Positions 21,330 through 33,589 of a stretch of 64,000 nt of DNA are shown here, piece by piece. Source of the DNA: Erythrophleum ivorense (lineage: Eukaryota > Streptophyta > Magnoliopsida > Fabales > Fabaceae); assembly GCA_026724425.1 (NCBI GenBank), contig JAIUCV010000117.1, positions 529,501 through 593,500 of the forward strand, read 5' to 3'. Positions within the stretch are counted from its first letter, which is position 1, and the number at the start of each line of letters is the position of its first letter. A model generated the notes under the pieces. It was given only the letters and a program-made list of their open reading frames with translations, did no database searches and had not been told where the DNA came from. Made by a program: the position numbers and the translations under genes.

Positions 21330-22322
21330 CACAGACACTCACTGGCCCACATACCAGGACTTGGCAACTCCTCCTGGAAGCCCTTTCTGGCTTGGGATTC
21401 CTGAGGCATTGCGTTTGATGTTGAGAAACAGCTATGGAGAAGTGACCTCCTCCTGTTGGAGAATTAGAAACAGCGGGATTCTGTCTGCATGTGACTTGGA
21501 GCAGGAAGGCCCCTGGTGCGTCATTATTGCTTTGACCAGGCAATATCAAGCCTGTCTGAGGAGAAGAGGTCGCTTGGGTTTTGAAGAGTGTCTGTCAGTG
21601 CAAGATGTCATTGACCATCTACCCGACCATGTCGTCCGGCCGTATGGAGCTCAGGAAGATCGTGGTATTGATAACCTTTGGGATGCACTGGATGTTCTCC
21701 AAGAATTTGGGTGCATATTAACAGAGGATGGACCTCCTCTTACTTGGATTAGAGGTCCTCCAATCCCCAGGACTGAGGCAATGAGAGTCTTTTTGCCGCA
21801 AGAGGAGAACATCTTGTTCGATGTGGAACACTATCAAGGTGAAGCTCATGCTTGGAATGACTCCCTTCGCGAATGTCTTGACGACTATGGGCCTCTGACT
21901 GCCTCGTTGACTTGGTATCCCTCTTACGAACATCAATCAGCTCAAATCCATGTAAGTTTCTTTTCCTTCTTATATTCAAATGATACATTTTGTTTTGATT
22001 GATGTTTAAATGCTGATTCTGTGTTTTGTTTTTGGTTTGAACATTTGCTTACAATAAGATTATTTTGTTTTCTTTTGGTTTTGAACATTGGCAGCAAGTA
22101 CTCCAGCCTAGCCCAGAAGAACATGCCGCACATTTGGCTAACCCTCAAAACAGCACTGTTCACACCATGCTGTTCACCACCCATGGTAGGGACGAGTTCG
22201 GTCGACCATACTACGTAGCACAGGATTCCTTTGGTGATGCAAATAACGGTGATCGTGGATTTTTGAGGTTTTATGGTGGTGATGACCTGGTCTTGCTACT
22301 GGAGTACGTTTACATGGCATAA
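21330..22322 (+). pseudogene. Papain-like cysteine protease-related fragment, copy B (longest open frame)
   Basis: Exon 21330-21951, intron 21952-22094, exon 22095-22322 (stop TAA). The frame is open throughout and encodes about 280 residues, but no native start remains: block S joins at 21330 and the first in-frame ATG is at 21418. The order of motifs suggests a papain-family fold. There is EGPWCVIIALTRQ where papains have QGSCWAF, then LSVQDVIDH like LSEQELVDC. Near the C-terminus, HTMLFTTHGRDEFGRPYYV and AQDSFGDANNGDRGFLRF resemble HAVLxVGYG and KNSWGxxWGExGYxR. The Cys/Trp order is reversed and the Asn of the active site is Asp, so proteolysis seems unlikely. Family assignment is an inference. 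Confidence 0.6.
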
Positions 22323-23766
22323 GGTTGACATAAGGTAACGGGTGCCTATGCTTGTTTTGACTCTCTTTAAACCTCTCTCTCTCTCTCTCTCTCTGGATCT
22401 TTAAACCTCTCTCTCTCTGATCTTTAAACCTCTCTCTTTTCTTTCTTTGCGTATTGTGTGTTTTGTGTGATGAAATTTTAAAATGTCACTTTTGAAGGCG
22501 CATTTTGTTGTCTCAGCAACTACAAAACCAAGAGTCTCAGAAATACTACTAGTTATTAATTGGATGTAGTCTTATAAAATGTCGTTATATCAATGTTATT
22601 AATTGGATGTAGTTTTATAAAAGTCTTCCAAGTTAATTTCTTTCCTTAATATCTCTATTTGATGAGTTGATTCACTAACCTTATTCAGGGTAGTTGTGTA
22701 ATTCTTTTCTTGGTCCATGTAACAAGTATTAAAGATATGATTAGGTATATAGTTTCTAAGAAGCTTTACACATATGTTTATATTAGAAAAAAAATATGTG
22801 ACTAAATCAGTATAGGAAAAATAAAGCTAATATTAAAATATCAAATTAATTCTAGAGTTCAATTGTGATTTTCCTAAGTCTTGAACTACTGCAACAACGA
22901 CAAGACAACGAACAATAACCAAACATCTGAGTTTGAAGGTCTCACGAAAATCTAGCTACCATTTGAATTTGTATGTTTTCTCTTTGGAATAAACACGTTT
23001 TGTAAAATTATTGATGTTTGTAAATTAAACGAAGTTTGCGGATAAAAAATAATGTCTTATATTTTATTTTGGGGCAAGATCATAAGATTGACGTTCGCGA
23101 TGAATACACTCACGAGTCAATGATCGATAATCTCTCACATAATGAATGAAACGGATCGAAGAACGCTGTGAAAAGATTGAAACACACGAGTTATGAAAGT
23201 TCAAATCGATCGATTATGAACCTAATTCTATACGCTATATCCTTCCAGCAATTAACTGTTCGTTGTTTCAAAACATGTATCATATGACAAGAACTTAGCA
23301 TCGGAAACAATCCCGCGTTAGACTCCAATACAAAAGGATCAAGAAGAATAAGAACATATGGTTCATTTACTACTTTTTATTCGAAAAACCTGTAAAAGTT
23401 ATCAAGGCAATTTTCTGAAATGTTAGCTTTTATTTTATTTTATAATAGAGTATGCTTATTGATGTAATTTATCTTAGTAGAAACTGCTGCTATTTCTATG
23501 ATATTATTTGTTTTATTTATTGATAGCTTGATTTTGCCAACCTTCTTAACTAAGTTGAGTTTTCTTAAGACTTATCCTTCTAACAATTCTTAACTACCTA
23601 ATTAAAATATCAAAGAAAACTATATATAGTACCCGGATATTAAAACAAAAATGGAAGATTAAAGTCAATATATGAAAAGTAAACTTAATACTCCATTATT
23701 AATCCGTATTACATTATTACTTGAAAGTGTTACAAAGATAAACGCTTTTAATGAGTTAAACTCAGT
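22323..23766. other. AT-rich DNA, no features beyond CT repeat
   Basis: CT-rich repeat at about 22365-22445 as after the other protease-like copies, then AT-rich sequence. A short direct repeat (TATTAATTGGATGTAGT) occurs near 22553 and 22597. I see no gene or element ends. Confidence 0.4.
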
Positions 23767-25114
23767 TGATATGAATGGAGAATTGGTTATTACTCCAGCA
23801 GAGAAAAGCAGTTTCAGTTGCAAAGAGAACTAATATATAGACTCATTACGCAAACTTGACCTCATCAAGGTATTTGACGATGATGGCATCTAACAAGAGC
23901 GCATGAGCAAGCACCTATCGATATATCGGAGGCTTTGTTCCAAACACAGTGTTTGCGATTGTAATGACACCATCATTCTAACAAAAACATAATTAACGAT
24001 AAAAGATTAATGTTTTAGGTTTTACATAAAGTTTAACCTATACTAGATCTGAACCCGTGCTTGAGAAGCACGTAATATTGTAATTTTGATAAGAAAAATT
24101 GAATATTTATAAGATAATTATGTAAATAATAGTATGTTTATGATATATATTGAAGAGTTAATAATATTATTTGATTATCTAAGTATGAGATAAAATAAAT
24201 ATGTGATCATTAATTTTTGGGTTATGTATTATATTTGGGCTAATTGGGCTTGAACGGTAAAAATGATAGATTTTTGCTGGTAAGAGATTATTGTCTTCAT
24301 GAGACAAGTTTTGTCTCAACATGTGTGATTTTTTCGTTAATGAGACTGATAATATTGATTTTGTCGATACTGTTAACTTTGAGAGAATCAAATTTTCTCG
24401 ATCACTTCATTAGATTTTGAATCGTATTGTCAACAACACATGTTCTTGTTTTTTTTTAAAAGAACAATAAGTATGTTATTTTTCGTTAATAAAATTGATA
24501 ATTATTGATTTTATCGTATTGTTAACTTAATTTTTACGATCACTATATTAAATTTTGACGTGTTGTCAACAGAACGACATAGACGAATCAAATTATTTTA
24601 ATTTGAAGTTAATTAGGGCAGTACCGATGAAACCTAAAATAATATTTTCACAACTTGATATCGTATCAAAATCTATAATTTATAGATCCTATCATCATTT
24701 TTTCTTTTCTTTTGTAATTTTTTTTCCTATAAGAAATGTTAAAGTCAAGATTACAAATTTTCAGATCTATTTTTTTTTATGTCACTTGCAAAAAGCTCAA
24801 ATCTAAAAGAATGTCAGTACTACCCGTGATATTGCTAAGTTGCTAACATTTGTGATGGTGGAAAAAGAATAACTGAAGACCCTTTAACAAAAAAAAAAAA
24901 AAGGAAAAAGAATCACAATTAACAACATGGACGAAATTAAATCAATCATCTAAACCATAAAACTTTTCATTTGGAGTGTTAAGATGAAGCGATAACAATT
25001 TTGAAAAATCCAAAAAAGATGGAACCTAAGGGAAGCTCAAAAGGATAACAACTTGGAAGACTGGAAATCAAACTCAGTAAATCGGAAGCCCGAGAAAAAA
25101 CAACCACTCTGATC

Positions 25115-25324
25115 CTAAGATGGAGGCGGGTTCGGGTGGGCGGCCCATTTGAGAGATTGGGTTAGCCGGGTCGGGTTACGACCCGCTAAAGCTAGGGTCT
25201 TTAACGGAGATGACGGTGTTTGGAGGAACTTGAGAGCTTCTCGGACAACGTATTTGCCGGTAAATCCGGATGCTCCGAGTATGACGATATCATAAGCCGG
25301 GTCGGGTTGTTGGGTTGTGTTCAT
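25115..25324 (-). pseudogene. Saccharopine dehydrogenase-like oxidoreductase, N-terminal fragment (copy 2)
   Basis: Identical in translation to the fragment at 16964-17173: 69 residues with GASGFTG near residue 17, ending AAHPNPPPS. It lies at the same place within block D, so it was copied with the block and was not captured separately. Too short to be functional. Confidence 0.8.
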
Positions 25325-25475
25325 GTTGATCGGACTTGGATTATTCGGAGAAATGTTTGGATTGGAGAGAGATATTTGTGCGAGAAGCTCTCTTGTGGAG
25401 ATGTTGCGTGTCCACCGTCACCGACAATGACATCCCCAATCTAAACTACACGTCATTGTCGTTGACAATTACAAA

Positions 25476-25546
25476 AGAAAATAATTAGTTTCATATTTCA
25501 AATCGTAAGCAACAATAAAAATGAAATATGAAACTAATTATTTTCT
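25476..25546. repeat. Perfect inverted repeat, second copy
   Basis: Same 25-bp arms and 21-nt loop as at 17325-17395, within block D copy 2. Confidence 0.8.
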
Positions 25547-26495
25547 TTTTAACAATAAATTAGTACATCTTGATCCATCTCTTCATGAAATCCTTATGAG
25601 TTTAATCCCATGAGATGGACCATAAGTTAAATATCAAAAACTAGATACATTCAAATCGTAAGTAACAATAAAATGAAATATGAAACTAATTATTTTATTT
25701 TTAACAATAAATGATAAAAAATTATTTACCATTTTAACTTCTTTATGGAACTCGATTTGACGGCAATATTTCCATGACTCTAGCATCGATATAGAGATGT
25801 TCTCCGCGCAGAGAAGAAACTCGGGTTTCGACTTTGTGAGATTGATGAAGCTAATGATGACTTTTTTTAGTTTCTCACATCGCTTTAGGATAATCCGATG
25901 TCAATAGCCTCCCTTCGTTCTGAAGTATAAACATGTTGCAGTTCTTGGTCACATGAGACTATGGCTTTTCCACCACATATATTTGATTTGAACACTTTCC
26001 CATGAAAGTTCGTATTTGTGGCTAGACCTGTGTGTTTGTGTGCGTAGCAAGTATGTACGAGCATAAAGGTAAAGAACACATAGAGTTTTTTAACGAGGTT
26101 CGTTTCCTACATCCCCGGGACCTAGTCCAGATCAAATCCACTAGAACAAGAGTACAATTACAATTGCATATGGTATCAAGCACTACAATGCTCTACCATT
26201 CTTTTCTAGATAGATAAGCTATGAAGATATGTATCAAGCCAGCCATCTATCCGCAACGGCTGCTTGACTACAATCCGGCAGCACCGGAGCAACACCGTCT
26301 ATCCGCAACGGCTGCAATCTTCATAGATCACCAATCAGATCTACAAATCTTCATGGTGGGACGACGCCACACACGCATGTGTGCATCTCTCAAACAATAC
26401 CCTAGGCGCGTCAGTCTTATTATGAGACCGCCTCTTAGTATTTATACTCAAGGGTATGAACCCTTAAACCTAGCCTCTCTAGGTTGTCTCACGTT

Positions 26496-27750
26496 GTTTA
26501 TTTCCTAAAACAAAGGAGACTCCACCAATAGAAATATTCTTCAATATTCCTATTTTCCTTTTCCAAGATATATTAACGAGCCTCAATATATCATGAGACA
26601 TATCCACATATATCTTCATTGCCACATCACGTTTCTGTATCAGCCTGTATTTCACGTTTCGTGTCAATACTGCATCAGCTTGTGCATCACGTACTCCTTC
26701 AGCATCTGTATCATACATGCTTACGTCTCAGTGTTCATCTGTCTGAACTGTCACAACATCTTTATAGATTCTGTCTCAGCTTCTGTATCACGTCGTGTCA
26801 CAGCAGTTTCTCAAATCAGTCAGCACAACACTTTCATCCCATACCTGAAACAGCATTCACAGTTATGTTGTGTTACTACAAATATGGATTATATTTACAA
26901 ACATCATCCATATTTGTAGCTATGTTTAACACAAATATGGATTATATTTACAAACATCATCCATGTTTGTAAATATGGATTATATTTACAAACATCATTC
27001 ACAGCTATGTTTCTAATTTTCTCTTGGATAATAATGGGTTTCTTAAGATCACGGTAAATTATCATTTGAGAAGATTTGAAATAACAGCAAAAAAACTTTT
27101 TTAAAAACGAGATTTTGTAAATCTGTAAAGATTATTTTCTGTATGAAATAAAATACTTAATAGTTTTGTGCTATAAGTATAGTTATAAATTTTATTTTTT
27201 CATATACACAAGATTAGCGATTGAAGAAAAGAGGTGATTATTACCGTGAAACATGTTGTTGCAAGAATGTGCCAATGGAGTCTGATCTATGAGGTTTGAA
27301 GAAAGAAAGAGCTTCCCTAATGAAAGGTGTATATAAGGAAATATATAGATTTTTACCTTTGTTAATAATAATTTATTTTGTTAATGAATATTCATTCACA
27401 CATAGACTTTCCATCACCATATATCGCCCATGAGCTCCAATGGATAAAGTATAAAATTATTCTTCTTTGGCACTTCATTCCTATCTCAAAGTTGTGTGGT
27501 TTGTTTTGTGACAAAGAAGATATATTATTGGAAATATCTTGGTGAGCACTTGCGAACCAAGTATTGTGGGCCATCAAAGCCCGTTTGTGAAGTAAAGCTT
27601 GTGAAGCCCAACCGAAGAATATTCCGTAGAAATCCTATTGTGATAAAATTATGAAGATTTACATTATTTAGTGTTAACAATAATGTTAATGTTAAACTCT
27701 ATATATATGGATCTTATGATATCTTGTATTAAATAAACACAACTGAATAA
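26496..27750. other. LTR-like sequence with short direct repeats, then AT-rich DNA
   Basis: From 26496 to about 27010 the DNA continues the LTR-like tail of block D, with many TGTATCA/CATCACG steps. At 26880-26997 a unit containing ATGGATTATATTTACAAACA is repeated three times. A TG...CA border could not be set. The rest to 27750 is AT-rich; 27380-27620 has somewhat higher complexity but no gene I recognise. Confidence 0.4.
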
Positions 27751-30097
27751 TCTATACTATATAAAAGTTGAGGCTAAATGCCTTTAAGGGTGTCCACATC
27801 AGCTTTTATTTTTTTTTAAACCAATTAAATTATGCCAAATAAGCATCTTTAAAATTAAGAAAATTTCCAAATTTTAAACAACCCATAATATTTTTCTATA
27901 TCATCAATTAATAAATTTTCCAAATTTTAGATATGTAATATCAATAAATATAAGGAAAACATGCATAAGTTTTTAGTAATACCAAAAATCTACTTAGATT
28001 TATATTAGAAAAATTTCTTAATTTAACATAATGGTTTTAATAATATAAATAACCACTGAAATTTTTTAACAAAATAAAAGTAGAGGCTAAATGCCTCTAA
28101 GTGTGTCCACATCAGCATTTTTTTTTTAAATGAATTAAATTATGTCAAATCAGCATCTCTAATATTAAGAAAATTTTCAAATTTTAAACAACCAATAATA
28201 CTTTTCTATATCATCATCAAAGATTAAGAAATTTTCCAAATTTTAGATATGAAATATCGATAGATATAAGGAAAACATGTATAAGTTTTTAGTAACACCA
28301 AAAATCTACTTAGATTTATATTAGGAAAATTTCTTAATTTAAGATAATTGTTTTAATTATATAAATAATCACTAAAAATGTTTAACAAATAAGAAAGAAC
28401 AAATTTATAAAGCATATATCTCCGTGGACACTTTAAATAACTTATGGATCGATATCAAATTAAAAAGCTTATGTTAAAATTAGTTTACAAATTTCAACAT
28501 AAAATTAATATTTTACAAGAAAAATGGAGCCATGTAGAATTTTAAGGGTGGAGAATAAGAAAGAAAAAAACAAACACAAAGAAGAAGAGTAAGAAGATAA
28601 AACCGAAGAAGAGCGACAACGGATATATTAAATTGCGAAGACAAAATATAAACAAAAAAAGGTAAAGATGAATAAGAAAAAACCAGATAAAAAACTTGCG
28701 AAGAACAATTTGTAGAGGAAATCGAATAAGAACGAAAGAGAAGAAACCAAATTAACAAAAACAAAAAAACTTGCAAAGACCTTTAAAGAGGAAAGCGAAT
28801 AAGAACGAAGGAGACGAAAAAAAAAAAAAGAAGCGCGAAGACGAAGAAAAGCAAACACAAAGATGAGTGAAAATGAAGAAGAAATCATATAAGGGGAAAG
28901 ACAAAGAAGAAATCAAAACCGAAGAGACTGAATAAGAATGAATCAAATTAAATTAAAATACATAAAAACAAGAACGAAGAAGAAAATGAAAAACAATGAT
29001 GTGTGTTGATTAGTTTCTCTTCATTTAGGTTTTATAACCCTAGAAAACCTACCAAAATCTTAGCTTATCTTCTAACTTAAATTTGTTAATACGTACATTT
29101 TCATTTTTAAGTTTGGTTTGGTGTATCAGATAATGAAAACATGTCTACATAAGATTAATGAGACTTATGCTAAAATATGTACAAAAGCAATAGAGTGAGA
29201 AAAAATTAAAAGGGAGAATAACCAATACAAAGAAGAAGAAAACAAACTCTAGCAAAACATTAGCATTTTAGATGTAAATAATTAATCATATAAGAAACAG
29301 AAGAATAAGAATCAATAAGAATAAAAATAAAAAGAAGTAAATTAAGAAAAGAGAGGACGAAGATAGCAAAAAACAAAGCCATAAAAGAAACCAAAAAGAT
29401 AAGGCTAAAGAAGGAAACCAAATAAAAAGATGAAACTAAATAATAAAAATTGAAAATCTATGCAAAACTATATCTCTATGATCGCATAAATTAAATTATT
29501 TATATTATTATTAGACATTGCTTATTACATGTGTGAATATGTAAATGCACAATCCCTAGCTTAATTTTGTTTATGTGAATCTTTTTCGTTTTTAAATTTG
29601 GTTGGGTGTATCAGATAATTAAATTTTTACTTTACATAAGATTAAATAAAAGAGAACTACAATAAAACTATATATAAAAGGGATCAAGTCCTGGAGAATA
29701 ATCAAGAAAAATAAAAAGAAGAAGCTAAATAAAAGAAAGATACTTAACTCTTAGCAACTTCGACCGCATGAACTAATTATAGAAAAAACGACAGAACAAT
29801 AACCAAGACAAAGACAAAAATAAGAAGAAATATTAAAAAAGCGAAGACAATGATATCAAAGAATGAGGACAAAAGATAAAAAAAAAATAACAAAGATGAA
29901 AAAGAAGACCGAATAAGAAATTGTAAGGACAAAGAATTGAAGAGGAACGAAGACGAGAAAGAGTAAAGATGAAGAAGAAACAAAAAAAAAAAGAAGAAAT
30001 CGAATAAATAGCGAAAATAAAGGGAAAATCTAAAAAACAAAACAAAAGAAGAGAATAAGAACATTGGTTCACTACAATCAATCATGCTATCAACGAA
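27751..30097 (+). mobile_element. Helitron, copy 1, 3'-truncated (2,347 bp)
   Basis: Starts TCTATACTATATAAAAGTTG after an A, the typical 5' terminus of plant Helitrons. It matches 31169-33516 nearly base for base. The similarity stops after CAACGAA at 30097, so the last about 73 bp, with the GC hairpin and CTAG end, are missing. Inside, the AGGCTAAATGCCT segment with GTCCACATCAGC occurs twice (about 27770 and 28082). Much of 28540-30060 is purine-rich (GAAGAAGAA-like). No Rep/helicase gene is present, so it is non-autonomous. Confidence 0.88.
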
Positions 30098-30788
30098 CAC
30101 GTTAGCCGCACTGTCAGTCTAGTGCTTTGCAAGAACCACCATTTGTTGGAATTTCTAACAAAACTTCTCACCAGAAACAGGTACCTTAATTACAGATTCA
30201 TTCATCCACTATATATTAGACTTGGTTAGTGCAATTAGTCACATTTGAATCTCGTCTTCATTATCATCCTGAGATTGAGATTAATTTGAGATGTGAGGAA
30301 ACTATATATAGTGACATAGCATAGTTACTGGGTACATAAATTAAATGCAAATAATATATTAATGCACTTTCGGTCTACTAGTACTAGTAGATATATAGAA
30401 GCAATGTAAAAGGTGAATAATTGGGATGGTATATGCAAGCAGGATGCGAACGTACTTGATAGAAGGGTTCTTGTGTCACACACACAACGCGTGTTGGCAC
30501 ACACTGCACAATATCATCTTCGGGTCGGGGAGCAAAGTAGAGGCTTATCTGGATCATGTCCGTGACAACGTCGACTGTGAGGTCACCGTCTACCACGGCG
30601 GCCGGGACGACCTTATCCCCGTGGAATGCAGCTACGGCGTCAAGAGGAAAGTGCCACGTGCTAGGATCCACATCGTGCCTGACAAAGACCACATTACCAT
30701 TGTTGTTGGGAGACAGAAGGAGTTCGCTCGTGAGCTTGAGCTCATTTGGCGCAGATCCACTACTCCTCCCCAACTTCATTCAAATTAA
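30098..30788 (+). pseudogene. BODYGUARD-type alpha/beta hydrolase, 3' gene fragment
   Basis: Two exons: 30098-30180 (frame reads EHVSRTVSLVLCKNHH, ends LLTRNR) and 30443-30788 (starts MRTYLIEGFLCHTHN, stop TAA at 30786), with GT-AG borders and matching phase. Family hallmarks are HNACWHTLHNIIFGSGSK, HGGRDDLIPVECSY and IPVECSY...PDKDHITIVVGRQKEFA. BODYGUARD proteins are extracellular alpha/beta hydrolases needed for cuticle formation. The Asp and His of the triad are here (in GGRDDLIP and DKDHIT), but the nucleophile-bearing first part is missing: the coding sequence begins exactly where Helitron copy 1 ends. It is therefore a truncated copy or captured fragment, although its own frame is undamaged. 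Confidence 0.85.
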
Positions 30789-31168
30789 TTAACCCCTTCT
30801 TCCATTATTTAAGTAGTATATATAAAAATACCAAACCCCCAACCACTATTATTCAAATCATCATCATTTTATACCCATTTACTTTTGCATATTTCGGTGA
30901 CTCCTTCCTGTTTAAAACAAACATAGAACTTGCTTTTTTTGTTCCTTTCTCTTTGAATTATTATTTTGAATTTCAATTAGAAATAGAGTGGATAGTATAG
31001 CGGTCAAGAATCTTGTGGTTTGCAATGGGAGTCCAATCCTCTTGATGTACTTGTAATAAATGTGATGCATCTCTGAATTTCATTTCGGATACCCTGAAAC
31101 TTTTATGTAAGATTTTCTAACCAAGGACATTTAAAAAGAACAAAAATATATTTTGGGACATAATTAAA
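30789..31168. other. 3' flank of BODYGUARD fragment
   Basis: AT-rich DNA between the BODYGUARD stop and Helitron copy 2; probably its 3' untranslated region and downstream sequence. No other features seen. Confidence 0.4.
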
Positions 31169-33589
31169 TCTATACTATATAAAAGTTGAGGCTAAATGCC
31201 TTTAAGGGTGTCCACATCAGCTTTTATTTTTTTTTAAACCAATTAAATTATGCCAAATAAGCATCTTTAAAATTAAGAAAATTTCCAAATTTTAAACAAC
31301 CCATAATATTTTTCTATATCATCAATTAATAAATTTTCCAAATTTTAGATATGTAATATCAATAAATATAAGGAAAACATGCATAAGTTTTTAGTAATAC
31401 CAAAAATCTACTTAGATTTATATTAGAAAAATTTCTTAATTTAACATAATGGTTTTAATAATATAAATAACCACTGAAATTTTTTAACAAAATAAAAGTA
31501 GAGGCTAAATGCCTCTAAGTGTGTCCACATCAGCATTTTTTTTTTAAATGAATTAAATTATGTCAAATCAGCATCTCTAATATTAAGAAAATTTTCAAAT
31601 TTTAAACAACCAATAATACTTTTCTATATCATCATCAAAGATTAAGAAATTTTCCAAATTTTAGATATGAAATATCGATAGATATAAGGAAAACATGTAT
31701 AAGTTTTTAGTAACACCAAAAATCTACTTAGATTTATATTAGGAAAATTTCTTAATTTAAGATAATTGTTTTAATTATATAAATAATCACTAAAAATGTT
31801 TAACAAATAAGAAAGAACAAATTTATAAAGCATATATCTCCGTGGACACTTTAAATAACTTATGGATCGATATCAAATTAAAAAGCTTATGTTAAAATTA
31901 GTTTACAAATTTCAACATAAAATTAATATTTTACAAGAAAAATGGAGCCATGTAGAATTTTAAGGGTGGAGAATAAGAAAGAAAAAAACAAACACAAAGA
32001 AGAAGAGTAAGAAGATAAAACCGAAGAAGAGCGACAACGGATATATTAAATTGCGAAGACAAAATATAAACAAAAAAAGGTAAAGATGAATAAGAAAAAA
32101 CCAGATAAAAAACTTGCGAAGAACAATTTGTAGAGGAAATCGAATAAGAACGAAAGAGAAGAAACCAAATTAACAAAAACAAAAAAACTTGCAAAGACCT
32201 TTAAAGAGGAAAGCGAATAAGAACGAAGGAGACGAAAAAAAAAAAAAGAAGCGCGAAGACGAAGAAAAGCAAACACAAAGATGAGTGAAAATGAAGAAGA
32301 AATCATATAAGGGGAAAGACAAAGAAGAAATCAAAACCGAAGAGACTGAATAAGAATGAATCAAATTAAATTAAAATACATAAAAACAAGAACGAAGAAG
32401 AAAATGAAAAACAATGATGTGTGTTGATTAGTTTCTCTTCATTTAGGTTTTATAACCCTAGAAAACCTACCAAAATCTTAGCTTATCTTCTAACTTAAAT
32501 TTGTTAATACGTACATTTTCATTTTTAAGTTTGGTTTGGTGTATCAGATAATGAAAACATGTCTACATAAGATTAATGAGACTTATGCTAAAATATGTAC
32601 AAAAGCAATAGAGTGAGAAAAAATTAAAAGGGAGAATAACCAATACAAAGAAGAAGAAAACAAACTCTAGCAAAACATTAGCATTTTAGATGTAAATAAT
32701 TAATCATATAAGAAACAGAAGAATAAGAATCAATAAGAATAAAAATAAAAAGAAGTAAATTAAGAAAAGAGAGGACGAAGATAGCAAAAAACAAAGCCAT
32801 AAAAGAAACCAAAAAGATAAGGCTAAAGAAGGAAACCAAATAAAAAGATGAAACTAAATAATAAAAATTGAAAATCTATGCAAAACTATATCTCTATGAT
32901 CGCATAAATTAAATTATTTATATTATTATTAGACATTGCTTATTACATGTGTGAATATGTAAATGCACAATCCCTAGCTTAATTTTGTTTATGTGAATCT
33001 TTTTCGTTTTTAAATTTGGTTGGGTGTATCAGATAATTAAATTTTTACTTTACATAAGATTAAATAAAAGAGAACTACAATAAAACTATATATAAAAGGG
33101 ATCAAGTCCTGGAGAATAATCAAGAAAAATAAAAAGAAGAAGCTAAATAAAAGAAAGATACTTAACTCTTAGCAACTTCGACCGCATGAACTAATTATAG
33201 AAAAAACGACAGAACAATAACCAAGACAAAGACAAAAATAAGAAGAAATATTAAAAAAGCGAAGACAATGATATCAAAGAATGAGGACAAAAGATAAAAA
33301 AAAAAATAACAAAGATGAAAAAGAAGACCGAATAAGAAATTGTAAGGACAAAGAATTGAAGAGGAACGAAGACGAGAAAGAGTAAAGATGAAGAAGAAAC
33401 AAAAAAAAAAAAAAGAAATCGAATAAATAGCGAAAATAAAGGGAAAATCTAAAAAACAAAACAAAAGAAGAGAATAAGAACATTGGTTCACTACAATCAA
33501 TCATGCTATCAACGAAAAAAGCTTAAAAATAAAATTATTTAATCAAATTATTAATACAGACCCGCGCGTAGCGCGGGTGAAAAACCTAG
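31169..33589 (+). mobile_element. Helitron, copy 2, complete ends (2,421 bp)
   Basis: Begins TCTATACTATATAAAAG after A. Ends with a GC-rich hairpin CCCGCGC-GTA-GCGCGGG at 33561-33577, then GTGAAAAACCTAG, ending CTAG at 33586-33589 before T. These are the standard Helitron termini, with insertion between A and T and no target duplication. It has no replication initiator/helicase gene. Long Phe/Ser/Leu-rich open frames on the minus strand reflect the purine-rich plus strand and are not genes. Confidence 0.92.

Larger units (their letters stand above)
23767..26495 (+). repeat. Duplicated block D, copy 2 (2,729 bp)
   Basis: Same as 15616-18344. Differences seen by eye include G to A at the AATATTG near 24076, one base in the T-run near 24450 and a compensating one near 24481. 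The left neighbour differs (AT-rich DNA rather than block S), and the right neighbour continues into LTR-like DNA, so copy 2 may keep more of the original right side. Confidence 0.9.

Noticed and set aside
28513..30100. Long Phe/Ser/Leu-rich open frames on the minus strand (also 31931-33504)
   Set aside because: They mirror the purine-rich plus strand of the Helitrons, overlap in several frames and have no domain pattern.
30384..30779. Minus-strand 131-codon frame
   Set aside because: Antisense to the BODYGUARD exon, which has family motifs on the plus strand.
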